Assembly (NCBI RefSeq): GCF_029439465.1
Contig: NZ_JAROAV010000043.1
Location: 62,001 to 126,000, forward strand
DNA from: Luteipulveratus flavus
Lineage (GTDB): Bacteria > Actinomycetota > Actinomycetes > Actinomycetales > Dermatophilaceae
DNA: 64,000 bases
Direction of reading: 5' to 3'
Of the stretch, positions 54,162 to 63,006 are shown piece after piece; within the stretch, counting starts at the first letter, position 1; the number at the start of each line of letters is the position of its first letter. Both the position numbers and the translations under genes were made by a program. The notes under the pieces were generated by a model. That model was not told where the DNA came from and did no database searches. It was given only the letters and a program-made list of their open reading frames with translations.

Positions 54162-55694
54162 GTGCTGCTGTCCGATGTCGTCGCGGCCTCCGCCCGCGTC
54201 TCCGCCACCCGTTCACGCACCGCCAAGACCGAGATCGTCGCCGGGATCCTGCGCGACGCGGCGCCGCAGGAGGTGGCGCTGGTGACGGCGTACCTCGCCG
54301 GCGTGCTCCCGCAGCGGCGGGTGGGCGTCGGCTGGCGCACCCTGGGGTCCCTGCCCGACCCTGCGGCCGAGCCGACGCTGTCGGTCGGTGCGGTCGACGA
54401 CCTGCTGCAGCGGCTGGCCGACACCTCCGGCTCGGGCTCGACGGCCACGCGGGCCGGCCTCGTACGCGAGCTGTTCGGCGCCGCGACGGCCGACGAGCAG
54501 GCCTTTCTGCGTGGCCTCCTCAGCGGTGAGCTCCGTCAGGGCGCGCAGGACGGTGTCATGCAGGCCGCGATCGCGCAGGCCGCCGACGTACCGCCGACCC
54601 TGGTGCGGCGGGCGGTCATGCTCGCCGGGTTCAGCGCCCCGGTGGCGCAGGCCGCTCTGACCGGCGGCGCCGAGGCTCTCGAGGCGGTCGGGCTGGAGGT
54701 CGGTCGGCCGCTGCGCCCGATGCTCGCGGGCTCCGAGCCCACCGTCGAGGAGGCCATGGCCACCGTCGGCTCCGGTGGGCCGGTGGCCCTGGAGTGCAAG
54801 CTCGACGGCATCCGCGTGCAGGTGCACAAGTCCGGCGAGGAGATCCGTCTCTTCACCCGAAGCCTGGAGGAGGTCACCGAGCGGCTGCCCGAGGTCGTCG
54901 AGGTCGTGCGCACGCTCCCGGCCGACCGTCTCGTGCTGGACGGCGAGGTCATCGCCCTGAAGGAGGACGGCTCGCCGCATCCCTTCCAGGTGACCGGGGC
55001 CCGCACCGCCAGCAGCAAGGACCCCGCCGAGCTGCGCCGGACGACGCCGGTGACGCTGTGGGTGTTCGACGTGCTGCACCGCGACGGTGCCGACCTGATC
55101 GACGCCCCCGGCTCGCAGCGGGTCGCCGCGCTGCGGGAGGTCGTGCCGGAGCCCAACCTCGTGCCGCGGCTGGAGACGGCCGACGCGCAGGAGGCGCAGC
55201 GGTTCTTCGCCGAGTGGGTCGGCCGCGGCCACGAGGGCGTCGTGGTCAAGAGCCTGTCGGCGCCGTACGCCGCCGGTCGCCGCGGTGCCGGCTGGGTGAA
55301 GGTCAAGCCGCGCCACACGCTCGACCTCGTCGTGCTCGCCGTCGAGTGGGGGAGCGGACGGCGGACCGGCCTGCTGTCGAACATCCACCTCGGCGCGCGC
55401 GACCCGGAGACCGGCGGCTTCGTGATGCTCGGCAAGACGTTCAAGGGCATGACCGACGAGATCCTCGCCTGGCAGACCGAGCGCTTCCAAGAGATCGCGG
55501 TCGACCGGGGCGACTGGGTGGTGACGGTACGGCCGGAGCAGGTCGTGGAGATCGCGTTCGACGGCGTCCAGCGCTCCACCCGCTACCCGGCGGGCATGGC
55601 GCTGCGGTTCGCGCGCGTCCTGCGCTACCGCGACGACAAGACCGCGGAGGAGGCCGACACCGTCGACGAGGTCCGCCGGATCGCGGGGTGGTGA
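54162..55694 (+). CDS. ATP-dependent DNA ligase (LigB type)
   Basis: A 510-residue ligase with an N-terminal DNA-binding domain (about 1-195), then the nucleotidyltransferase and OB domains; size and order match mycobacterial LigB. Lys213 in ECKLDGIRVQ is the AMP-binding residue; LVLDGEVIAL, LWVFDVLHRDG, HEGVVVKSL and WVKVKPRHTLDLVV follow. GTG 54162 lies 6 nt after CACACT (54150-54155). Third ATP-dependent ligase in the window; the replicative NAD+ ligase is expected elsewhere. Confidence 0.92.
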   Translation: MLLSDVVAASARVSATRSRTAKTEIVAGILRDAAPQEVALVTAYLAGVLPQRRVGVGWRTLGSLPDPAAEPTLSVGAVDDLLQRLADTSGSGSTATRAGLVRELFGAATADEQAFLRGLLSGELRQGAQDGVMQAAIAQAADVPPTLVRRAVMLAGFSAPVAQAALTGGAEALEAVGLEVGRPLRPMLAGSEPTVEEAMATVGSGGPVALECKLDGIRVQVHKSGEEIRLFTRSLEEVTERLPEVVEVVRTLPADRLVLDGEVIALKEDGSPHPFQVTGARTASSKDPAELRRTTPVTLWVFDVLHRDGADLIDAPGSQRVAALREVVPEPNLVPRLETADAQEAQRFFAEWVGRGHEGVVVKSLSAPYAAGRRGAGWVKVKPRHTLDLVVLAVEWGSGRRTGLLSNIHLGARDPETGGFVMLGKTFKGMTDEILAWQTERFQEIAVDRGDWVVTVRPEQVVEIAFDGVQRSTRYPAGMALRFARVLRYRDDKTAEEADTVDEVRRIAGW

Positions 55695-55735
55695 GCGGAC
55701 GATCGTGCGCCGAGCCGCCGTGGCAAGGTGGTCGC

Positions 55736-57076
55736 ATGGCCGACGCACTGCAGACGGACACCCCGACGACGCCCGAGGAGGAGGTCGTCCGGATCTGCCA
55801 GGAGCTCATCCGGATCGACACCAGCAACTACGGCGACGAGGACGGCCCCGGGGAGCGCAAGGCCGCCGAGTACGTCATGACCGAGCTCACCGAGGTCGGC
55901 CTGGAGCCGCAGCTGCTGGAGAGCGAGCCCGGCCGGGCCAGCGTCGTCGTCCGGATCGAGGGGCAGGACTCCGGCCGCGGCGCCCTCGCCGTGCACGGTC
56001 ACCTCGACGTGGTGCCCGCTCGGGCCGAGGACTGGCAGGTCGACCCGTTCGGCGGGGAGATCAGGGACGACTGCGTCTGGGGTCGCGGCGCGATCGACAT
56101 GAAGGACATGGACGCCATGATCCTGTCGGTCGTCAAGGACCTCGCCCGGACCGGCACCAAGCCGCCGCGCGACCTGGTGGTCGCCTTCATCGCCGACGAG
56201 GAGGCCGGCGGCGCCAAGGGCAGCCACTGGCTGGTCGACCACCACGCCGACCTGTTCGAGGGCGTCACCGAGGCGATCAGCGAGGTCGGCGGGTACAGCG
56301 TCACCTTCCCGGACAAGAGCGGCGAGCAGCAGCGTGCGTACCTGCTGCAGACCGCCGAGAAGGGCATCGCCTGGCTGCGCCTCACCGCTCGCGGGCGGGC
56401 CGGTCACGGGTCGGTGCCCAACGACGAGAACGCCGTGGTCCGCCTGGCCGGGGCGATCGCCCGGATCGACGCCCACCAGTGGCCCCGGGAGTTCATCGGG
56501 TCGGTACGTCAGCTGCTCGACGGCCTCTCGGACCTGACCGGGGTGTCGTACGCCGACGACGACGTCACCGCGCTGCTGCAGAACCTGGGCGGGGCGAGGG
56601 GCTTCGTCGAGGGCACGCTGCGCGACACCTCCAACTTCACGATGCTCGACAGCGGGTACAAGCACAACGTCATCCCGCAGACCGCGAGCGCGTCCCTGGA
56701 CTGCCGCTTCCTCCCTGGCCACGAGGAGGAGCTGATGAGCACCATCCGCGAGCTCGCCGGCGAGCACGTCGAGGTCTCCGTGGTGCACCGGGACATCGCC
56801 CTGGACGCGCCGTTCGAGGGTGCCCTGGTGGACAAGATGAAGGGCGCCCTGCTGGCCGAGGACCCCGGCGCGGCGGTGCTGCCGTACTGCCTGTCCGGCG
56901 GTACCGACAACAAGGCGCTCAAACGGCTCGGTGTCACGGGGTACGGTTTCGCGCCGCTGCGGCTGCCGGCGGACCTGGACTTCGCGCCGATGTTCCACGG
57001 CGTCGACGAGCGGGTCCCGCTGGACTCGCTGAGGTTCGGCGCGCGCGTGCTGAACCGCTTCCTGACCGACTGCTGA
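55736..57076 (+). CDS. M20/M25/M40-family metallopeptidase
   Basis: A 446-residue zinc amidohydrolase/peptidase. Metal and catalytic residues: His and Asp in VHGHLDVVPA, Asp in WGRGAIDMKDMDAM, the Glu pair in IADEEAGG, and His in the lid region RAGHGSVPND; C-terminal GGTDNKALKRLG. The dimerisation domain occupies about 200-320. Acts on dipeptides or N-acyl amino acids in the family; substrate unknown. ATG 55736 is 6 nt after CAAGGT. Confidence 0.9.
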   Translation: MADALQTDTPTTPEEEVVRICQELIRIDTSNYGDEDGPGERKAAEYVMTELTEVGLEPQLLESEPGRASVVVRIEGQDSGRGALAVHGHLDVVPARAEDWQVDPFGGEIRDDCVWGRGAIDMKDMDAMILSVVKDLARTGTKPPRDLVVAFIADEEAGGAKGSHWLVDHHADLFEGVTEAISEVGGYSVTFPDKSGEQQRAYLLQTAEKGIAWLRLTARGRAGHGSVPNDENAVVRLAGAIARIDAHQWPREFIGSVRQLLDGLSDLTGVSYADDDVTALLQNLGGARGFVEGTLRDTSNFTMLDSGYKHNVIPQTASASLDCRFLPGHEEELMSTIRELAGEHVEVSVVHRDIALDAPFEGALVDKMKGALLAEDPGAAVLPYCLSGGTDNKALKRLGVTGYGFAPLRLPADLDFAPMFHGVDERVPLDSLRFGARVLNRFLTDC

Positions 57077-57097
57077 TCCGCGCGCGAGCGGGCCGGA

Positions 57098-57283
57098 TCA
57101 GGCGGTCCGCTGGACCCGGATGATCTTCCGGCGGAGCCACACCCGCCGCTTGCCACCGATGTACAGGCGGGTCCGGGCGAGCTCCCAGTGGCCGTACTCG
57201 GCGTGGTCGGTCAGCTCCTGACGGACCTCCGCCCGCGTGGCGGCACGCGGGAAGGTCAGGACGCGGTACTCGTACTGGATCAT
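57098..57283 (-). CDS. DUF5703 family small protein
   Basis: A 61-residue protein, MIQYEYRVLTFPR at the start and GKRRVWLRRKIIRVQ at the end, basic C-terminus. Matches a small actinobacterial family of unknown function often next to an M20 peptidase. ATG 57283 gives the family start; CAGAAT (57297-57292) ends 8 nt before it. Divergent from the acidic protein with only 39 bp between starts. Confidence 0.8.
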   Translation of the reverse strand: MIQYEYRVLTFPRAATRAEVRQELTDHAEYGHWELARTRLYIGGKRRVWLRRKIIRVQRTA

Positions 57284-57291
57284 CGCTGCCC

Positions 57292-57315
57292 ATTCTGCGA
57301 CACATTCGCTACCGT
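57292..57315. promoter_or_regulatory. Compact back-to-back promoters DUF5703 / acidic protein
   Basis: CAGAAT on the minus strand (57297-57292) and TACCGT on the plus strand (57310-57315) lie 12 nt apart, each 7-8 nt from its start codon. Their -35 regions must fall inside the opposite gene, so the two promoters are likely mutually exclusive. Confidence 0.4.
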
Positions 57316-57322
57316 CGGCGTC

Positions 57323-57670
57323 ATGACCGATGACCCGCGTGCCGCACTGTCCGCCCTGGTGACTGCCCTCGAGCGCCACCTGGAGGCCGCTGCTGCGCGA
57401 CGCGGGGAGAACGACCCGACCGTGGTCGCCGCGTACCGGGACGTCGCGGACGCGTTCGAGACCTACGACGACTCCCTGATGGACACCTACGGCGAGGTGA
57501 CGCCGCTGGAGATCTACGCCGGCGACGACGAGTTCGAGGACGACGAGGACGAGAGCAGCGACGACGAGGACGACTACGACCTCGACGAGGACGATGACGA
57601 CGACGGGGCGTACGGCGGTCTGGACGACGAGGACTACGACACCGACGACGAGCCGGCCACGACCCGCTGA
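57323..57670 (+). CDS. Hypothetical protein with acidic C-terminal tail
   Basis: A 115-residue protein: a helical N-terminal half (ALSALVTALERHLEAAAARR, then VAAYRDVADAFETYDDSLMD) and from about residue 68 a tail composed mainly of Asp and Glu (DDEFEDDEDESSDDEDDYD). Similar proteins sit beside DUF5703 in other Actinobacteria. The tail suggests binding to basic protein surfaces or divalent ions, but no function is known. ATG is 7 nt after TACCGT (leaderless). Confidence 0.8.
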   Translation: MTDDPRAALSALVTALERHLEAAAARRGENDPTVVAAYRDVADAFETYDDSLMDTYGEVTPLEIYAGDDEFEDDEDESSDDEDDYDLDEDDDDDGAYGGLDDEDYDTDDEPATTR

Positions 57671-57685
57671 GCGGTTCGGCTCAGC
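57666..57685 (+). terminator. Short hairpin at the acidic-protein stop
   Basis: GCTGAGC (57666-57672) pairs with GCTCAGC (57679-57685), loop GGTTCG. The stop codon is inside the left arm. Confidence 0.45.
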
Positions 57686-57697
57686 AGTCCCGGCCGG

Positions 57698-58630
57698 TCA
57701 GGACGAGACCTCGTCCAGCGCGGACGTGACCTGGTCGGGGACACCGAGGTCCGCGGCCCCCAGCGCTGAGCGCAGCTGAGGCAGGGTGCGAGCCCCGATC
57801 ACGGCCGCGCTCACGGCCGGGCGTGAGGTCAGCCACGCGAGCGAGACCTCCGCGGGGCTGACACCGAGCCCTTCCGCCGCGGTGCAGACCGCCTCGATGA
57901 CGGCGCGGGCGTGACCGTCCAGGTACGGCTCCAGCAGCGCGGGCCGCTGGGCGGCGCGGGAGTCCGCCGGCACGCTGCGCCGGTACTTCCCGGTGAGCGC
58001 TCCCCGGGCCAGCGGCGACCACGCGAGCAGCCCGACCCCGAGCGCGACGGCGGCCGGGACGGTCTCCTGCTCGGCCTCACGGCGCAGCAGGCTGTACTCG
58101 ATCTCGTTGGCCACCAACGGAACTCGGCACTGCTCCAGTAGTGAGAGTGCGCGGGTCATCTGCCAGCCCTGGTAGTTGGAGACCCCGACGTAGCGCGCCC
58201 GGCCGGTGGTGACCGCCCACTCCAGCGCGGACAGCGTCTCCTCGAGCGCGGGCTCGTCGCTCCAGGTGTGCACCAGCCACAGGTCGACGTACTCCGTGCC
58301 CATGCGGCGCAGGGACAGGTCCAGCTGGTGCATCAGCGCGCCACGGGAGGTGTCGACGACGCGCGACCCCGAGGTGCGCGAGATGCCCGCCTTGGTGATG
58401 ATCGTCAGCTCCTCGCGCGGGACGACGTCGTCGAGCAGGCTGCCGACGATCTCCTCGGTCTCGCCCAGGCCGTACCCGTGCGCGGTGTCCACCGTCGCGC
58501 CCCCGGCCGCGACGTACGTCTCCAGCTGCTCGCGCGCACCCTCCGGATCGATGTCGCCACCCCATCCGAGGGTGCCGAGGGTCAGGGCCGAGACGCGCAG
58601 GCCGGAGCGGCCGAGGGGCGACAGACGCAT
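57698..58630 (-). CDS. Aldo/keto reductase
   Basis: A 310-residue TIM-barrel oxidoreductase. Catalytic tetrad residues are in TVDTAHGYGLGETE (Asp, Tyr), IITKAG (Lys) and LWLVHTWSD (His). C-terminal NADPH site includes ARTLPQLRSALGA. ATG 58630 is chosen over a TTG at 58639 because TAGGTT (58643-58638) would overlap the latter and sits 7 nt before the ATG. Divergent from the LLM oxidoreductase with 57 bp between starts. Substrate unknown. Confidence 0.9.
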   Translation of the reverse strand: MRLSPLGRSGLRVSALTLGTLGWGGDIDPEGAREQLETYVAAGGATVDTAHGYGLGETEEIVGSLLDDVVPREELTIITKAGISRTSGSRVVDTSRGALMHQLDLSLRRMGTEYVDLWLVHTWSDEPALEETLSALEWAVTTGRARYVGVSNYQGWQMTRALSLLEQCRVPLVANEIEYSLLRREAEQETVPAAVALGVGLLAWSPLARGALTGKYRRSVPADSRAAQRPALLEPYLDGHARAVIEAVCTAAEGLGVSPAEVSLAWLTSRPAVSAAVIGARTLPQLRSALGAADLGVPDQVTSALDEVSS

Positions 58631-58687
58631 GGGCGGCAACCTATCGACTCCGAGCGCCCCTGGAAACGCACGGGATAGCGTCAGGTC

Positions 58688-59749
58688 ATGCGACTCGGAC
58701 TGACGGTGGGCTACTGGGGATCGGCGAAGGACTCACACACGGACGCCCAGATGGCACTGGTGCAGGACGCCGAGCGCGTCGGGTACTCCGTCGCCTGGGT
58801 CGCCGAGGCGTACGGCTCGGACGCACCGACGATCCTCGCGTGGCTCGGCGCGCAGACCTCCGGCATCGATCTCGGCAGCGGGATCATGCAGATCCCTGCC
58901 CGCACGCCGGCGATGACGGCGATGACCGCGAGCACCCTCGACACGCTGACGAACGGCCGGTTCCGGCTGGGGCTGGGCGTCTCCGGCCCGCAGGTCAGCG
59001 AGGGCTGGCACGGTGTGCGGTTCGGCGACCCGCTCGGTCGGACCCGGGAGTACGTCGAGATCGTCGAGCGAGCGCTGCGCCGGGAGCGGCTGGAGTACGA
59101 CGGGGAGCACTTCACCCTCCCGTTGCCGGACGGCCCCGGCAAGGCGCTGCACCTGACGACGCGGCCCGTCCGGGACCGGATCCCGTTGTACCTCGCGGCC
59201 GTCGGGCCGAAGAACCTGCGCCTCACCGGCGAGCTCGCCGACGGCTGGCTGCCGGTGTTCTACATCCCGGAGCAGTCGGCGGACCTGCACGAGGCGGTCC
59301 GCGCCGGGCGTGAGTCCGCCGGTCGGGGGAGCGACCTGACCGGGTTCGACATCGCCCCGAGCGTCCCCGTCAGCATGGGTGAGGACCTGGACGCCGCGTA
59401 CGACCGCGTCCGTCCGTACGCCGCGCTGTACGTCGGCGGGATGGGCTCGGCGAAGCAGAACTTCTACAACCGCATCGCCGTTCGGGCCGGGTTCGAGGAG
59501 GAGGCGGCGCGGGTCCAGCAGCTGTACCTGGGCCGCAAGCCCCGGGAGGCCGCGGCCGCCCTGTCGCGGGACTTCCTGGACCACACCGCGCTGATCGGTC
59601 CACGCGAGCGGATCGCGGATCGCCTGCACCGGTACGCCGAGGCCGGGGTCACGACGCTCGGGGTGGCGCCGTACGCGGACTCGGCGGACGAGCGCACGAC
59701 GGTGGTCCGGACGATGGCCGAGCTGGTGGAGCAGGAGGGTCTGGGCTAG
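58688..59749 (+). CDS. LLM-class (F420-dependent type) oxidoreductase
   Basis: A 353-residue luciferase-like TIM barrel. Recognisable features are LGLTVGYWG at the start, LGSGIMQIPARTPAMTAM (cofactor region), FRLGLGVSGPQV and YLAAVGPKNLRLTGELADGW. Members in Actinobacteria commonly use coenzyme F420; substrate unknown. TAGCGT (58676-58681) ends 6 nt before the ATG (leaderless). Its stop overlaps the converging corA stop by 4 bp. Confidence 0.88.
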   Translation: MRLGLTVGYWGSAKDSHTDAQMALVQDAERVGYSVAWVAEAYGSDAPTILAWLGAQTSGIDLGSGIMQIPARTPAMTAMTASTLDTLTNGRFRLGLGVSGPQVSEGWHGVRFGDPLGRTREYVEIVERALRRERLEYDGEHFTLPLPDGPGKALHLTTRPVRDRIPLYLAAVGPKNLRLTGELADGWLPVFYIPEQSADLHEAVRAGRESAGRGSDLTGFDIAPSVPVSMGEDLDAAYDRVRPYAALYVGGMGSAKQNFYNRIAVRAGFEEEAARVQQLYLGRKPREAAAALSRDFLDHTALIGPRERIADRLHRYAEAGVTTLGVAPYADSADERTTVVRTMAELVEQEGLG

Positions 59750-60741
59750 AGCCAGCCCGACCGCTTGAACGCCCGGTACAGCGTCACGCAGGCGAGCACG
59801 ATGACGGCCAGCACCACGAAGTAGCCGTAGTAGACCTCGTGGTTGCCGACGTGGACGGACGCCTCGAGCTCGGGCATGTAGTGGAAGTTCATGCCGTAGA
59901 TGCCGGCGATCATGGTGGGCAGCGCGGCGATCGCGACCCACGCCGAGATCTTGCGCATGTCGTTGTTCTGCTGCACCGAGACCTGCGCGAGGTGGGCGTT
60001 CAGGACATCGGTGAGCAGCCGGTCGTAGGACTCGACGTGGTCGACCACGCGCAGCAGGTGGTCGTTGATGTCGCGAAAGAACGGCACCGCCTCGGTGGGC
60101 AGCCACTCGCCGCGCAGCAGCTTGGTCAGCGGCTCGACGAGCGGCTGCGCGGCGCGGCGCGTCTCCAGGACCTCGCGCTTGAGGGAGTAGATCGTCTGGA
60201 CGTTGGTCGCGCGGTCGGCCGAGAAGACGTCGCGCTCGATCTGGTCCAGGTCGTCGGTGAGCTCGTCGTCGATGCGCACGTAGTTGTCGACGACAGCGTC
60301 CATGACCGAGTACAGCACCGCCACCGGCCCGTGCTCCATCAGCTGGGGTGCGTGCTCCAGGGCGGCCCGGACGGGTGCGAGCGGCGTCGGCTCGCCGCGG
60401 CGGACGGTCAGCGCGAAGCGCTCCCCGATGAAGAGCATCACCTCACCGGTCTCCACGTCGGAGGTCGCCTCGATGTAGCTGAGGGTCTTCATCGCCACGA
60501 AGACGTTGCCGCCCTCGTACCGCTCGATCTTCGGGCGCTGGTTGCCGGTCACGGCGTCCTCGACGGCCAGCGGGTGCAACCCGAGCTCGTCCTTGACCAG
60601 GTCGAACTCCTCGGCCGTGGGGTCCTTCAGGCCGATCCAGAGGAACCCGGTGCTGTCGGCGCGCAACTCGTCGAGCTCGTCGCTCAGGTCGCCGCAGGGA
60701 AGTCGCTTGCCGTCCCGGTACACGGCCTGGTCCACGATCAC
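59746..60741 (-). CDS. corA: CorA-family magnesium/cobalt transporter
   Basis: A 331-residue protein: a large cytosolic N-terminal domain (about 1-265), then two membrane segments, with the GMN signature in GIYGMNFHYMPEL at the end of the first. The C-terminal end RAFKRSGWL is basic, as expected for CorA. Forms a pentameric Mg2+ channel. GTG start at 60741. No regulatory leader for Mg2+ sensing is seen upstream. Confidence 0.93.
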   Translation of the reverse strand: MIVDQAVYRDGKRLPCGDLSDELDELRADSTGFLWIGLKDPTAEEFDLVKDELGLHPLAVEDAVTGNQRPKIERYEGGNVFVAMKTLSYIEATSDVETGEVMLFIGERFALTVRRGEPTPLAPVRAALEHAPQLMEHGPVAVLYSVMDAVVDNYVRIDDELTDDLDQIERDVFSADRATNVQTIYSLKREVLETRRAAQPLVEPLTKLLRGEWLPTEAVPFFRDINDHLLRVVDHVESYDRLLTDVLNAHLAQVSVQQNNDMRKISAWVAIAALPTMIAGIYGMNFHYMPELEASVHVGNHEVYYGYFVVLAVIVLACVTLYRAFKRSGWL

Positions 60742-60820
60742 GGCCCTATGTCACCACGCGCCCCTGCCGTGTGCACGGACACCCCGGTTCGTGGCCGCGG
60801 CCGGGGCCTACAGTGGCCGC

Positions 60821-61546
60821 GTGGCCACAGTCCTGCTCCTGCGTCATGGACGAACCGCCGCCAACTCCTCCGGGGTCCTGGCCGGCTGGACCGAGGGCGT
60901 CGGGCTCGACGACACCGGCCGTGTCCAGGCGGCCGCCGTCGGCGAGCGCCTGCGCGACCTGCCGATCGTCCGCGTCGTGACCAGCCCGCTGCAGCGGTGC
61001 CAGGAGACGGCCGCGGCCGTGGTCGGCGACCGCTCGGTCCCCACCACGACGGACGTCGACCTGGGGGAGTGCCGGTACGGCGCGTGGACCGGTCGCAGCA
61101 TCGGCGAGCTGGCCAAGGACCCCTTGTGGCGCGTCGTGCAGGAGCAGCCGTCGGCCGTGACGTTCCCGGAGTCGCCGGACTTCGCCCACGAGTCGATGGC
61201 TCAGATGCAGGCCCGGGCCGTGCGGGCGGTACGGCGGATCGACGCCGAGGTCGAGGCGGAGCACGGGACGCGCGCGGTGTGGCTGGCCATCTCGCACGGC
61301 GACGTCATCAAGGCGGTGCTGGCCGATGCGCTCGGGACGCACCTGGACCTCTTCCAGCGCATCTCGGTCAGCCCGGCGTCGTTGTCGGGAATCCGCTACA
61401 CGACCAGCCGCCCGTTCGTCGTCCGGATCAACGACAACAGCGCTTCCGTGGCCGATCTGGTGCCTCGCGAGGAGCAGGCGGCCAGCGGCGACGCGACTCC
61501 CGGTGGCGAGACCGGGGCCGACGAGCGCGTCGACACGCCCGCGTGA
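60821..61546 (+). CDS. Histidine phosphatase family protein (MSMEG_4193 type)
   Basis: A 241-residue phosphoglycerate-mutase-like phosphatase. Catalytic RHG at residues 8-10 (LLLRHGRTAAN), second His in LAISHGDVIKAV, Glu in DLGECRYG. An unstructured acidic tail follows residue 215. TACAGT (60809-60814) ends 6 nt before the GTG (leaderless). First of four genes (with DUF3090, SCO1664 and mshC) whose order is conserved in many Actinobacteria. Confidence 0.88.
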   Translation: MATVLLLRHGRTAANSSGVLAGWTEGVGLDDTGRVQAAAVGERLRDLPIVRVVTSPLQRCQETAAAVVGDRSVPTTTDVDLGECRYGAWTGRSIGELAKDPLWRVVQEQPSAVTFPESPDFAHESMAQMQARAVRAVRRIDAEVEAEHGTRAVWLAISHGDVIKAVLADALGTHLDLFQRISVSPASLSGIRYTTSRPFVVRINDNSASVADLVPREEQAASGDATPGGETGADERVDTPA

Positions 61547-61602
61547 CGCGACCGGGCGGTGCCGTGCCGTCCCAGCGCGGCCGACCGGATTAGGCTCGGA
61601 CC

Positions 61603-62142
61603 ATGCCCGTGATCGAGTACGACAGGCCGGACCGGTTCATCGCCGGGACGGTCGGACCCCCCGGCCAGCGCACCTTCTTCCTGCAGGTCTCCCAGGGCCG
61701 CCGCGTCACGTCGGTGTCGCTGGAGAAGCAGCAGGTCGAGGTTCTCGCCGAACGGGTCAACGAGCTGCTCGACGAGGTGGGTGTGGCGGCCGACGCGGCA
61801 CCCGCACCCGAGGACAACGCGCCGCTGAGCACCCCGATCGACGACGAGTTCCGGGTCGGCACCTTGAGCCTGGCGTGGGAGTCGGACCGGTCCGCGGTCG
61901 TCATCGAGTGCCACGACGGCCAGGTCCAGCTGGAGCCGTCCGACGACGGGGACGAGCTGGTCGAGGTCACCGAGCCGGACGCCTCGGTGCTGCGCGTGGT
62001 GGTCGGCGCCGCCGACGCGCGCGAGTTCGCCCGGCGCAGCCTGGCCGCGGTCGCGCAGGGCCGCCCGCCGTGCCCGTTCTGCGGGGGACCGCTGGACGCG
62101 GAGGGTCACATCTGCCCGCGCGCGAACGGCTACCGACGCTGA
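61603..62142 (+). CDS. DUF3090 family protein
   Basis: A 179-residue protein of an Actinobacteria-specific family, N-terminus MPVIEYDRPDRFIAGTVG and a C-terminal zinc-ribbon-like CPFCGGPLDAEGHICPR. Function unknown, perhaps linked with the next gene, 2 nt downstream. TAGGCT (61591-61596) ends 6 nt before the ATG. Confidence 0.9.
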   Translation: MPVIEYDRPDRFIAGTVGPPGQRTFFLQVSQGRRVTSVSLEKQQVEVLAERVNELLDEVGVAADAAPAPEDNAPLSTPIDDEFRVGTLSLAWESDRSAVVIECHDGQVQLEPSDDGDELVEVTEPDASVLRVVVGAADAREFARRSLAAVAQGRPPCPFCGGPLDAEGHICPRANGYRR

Positions 62143-62144
62143 GC

Positions 62145-62987
62145 ATGCACCGCAACGGTCGTGGACGAGGCGAGGCCGCCGTGCCGGACGCCGCGGGCCT
62201 GGACGTCGAGCAGGTGCTCGAGGCGGGTGAGATCGAGGTCGAAGGGCGGCTCGTCGAGGCGTCCAACCTGGCCCTGCGGGTCTGGCTGACCCAGGGCGAC
62301 CAGCGTCTGCCCGCCGTCTACAAGCCGATCAGCGGCGAGCGCGACCTGTGGGACTTCCCGGACGGCACGCTGGCGGGCCGGGAGCGGGCGACGTACCTCG
62401 TGGCGCGGGCCGGTGGCTGGACGCACATCCCGGAGACCGTGCTGCGCGACGGCCCCCTCGGCAGCGGCTCGGTGCAGCGCTGGGTCGGCCCCTTGGAGCC
62501 GACCGACCCGATCTCGCTGGTGCGCCTGGACCCGGTGCGTGAGCTGGAGTCCTCGTTCCTGCCGGTCGTCGCCCTCGAGCTCGCCGACGACGGGCCCGTC
62601 GCGCTGTGCCACGCCGACGACCCGCGGCTGGCGTCCCTCGCGGTGCTGGACGCCGTCCTGAACAACGCCGATCGCAAGGGCAGCCACCTCATCGAGGACG
62701 GCGACCACCTGTGGGCGATCGACCACGGCCTGACCTTCCACCCGCACGCCAAGCTCCGCACCATCCTGTGGGGCTGGGCCGGCGACCCGTTCCCGGCGGA
62801 CGACCTGCAACGCCTCGCCCGGCTCGACGCGGCGCTGGCGGAGCCGGACCTGATCGCCGCCCTCGCGGCCCTGCTCACACCGGTCGAGGTGACCGCGCTG
62901 CGCAACCGCGTCTCCCGGCTGGCCGAGGAGGGTGTCTTCCCCGAGCCGCCACAGGACCGCACGCCGCTCCCGTGGCCACTGTGGTGA
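62145..62987 (+). CDS. SCO1664 family protein (PI3/4-kinase-like fold)
   Basis: A 280-residue protein of a conserved actinobacterial family distantly similar to phosphatidylinositol 3/4-kinases. [20 protein letters not shown] contains the probable ATP-binding Lys; [13 protein letters not shown] and [11 protein letters not shown] match the catalytic and metal loops. ATG 62145 is 2 nt after the DUF3090 stop, so they are cotranscribed. Target (protein or small molecule) unknown. Confidence 0.85.
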   Translation: MHRNGRGRGEAAVPDAAGLDVEQVLEAGEIEVEGRLVEASNLALRVWLTQGDQRLPAVYKPISGERDLWDFPDGTLAGRERATYLVARAGGWTHIPETVLRDGPLGSGSVQRWVGPLEPTDPISLVRLDPVRELESSFLPVVALELADDGPVALCHADDPRLASLAVLDAVLNNADRKGSHLIEDGDHLWAIDHGLTFHPHAKLRTILWGWAGDPFPADDLQRLARLDAALAEPDLIAALAALLTPVEVTALRNRVSRLAEEGVFPEPPQDRTPLPWPLW

Positions 62988-63006
62988 CGCCGTAGGCTGG
63001 CCCGTT

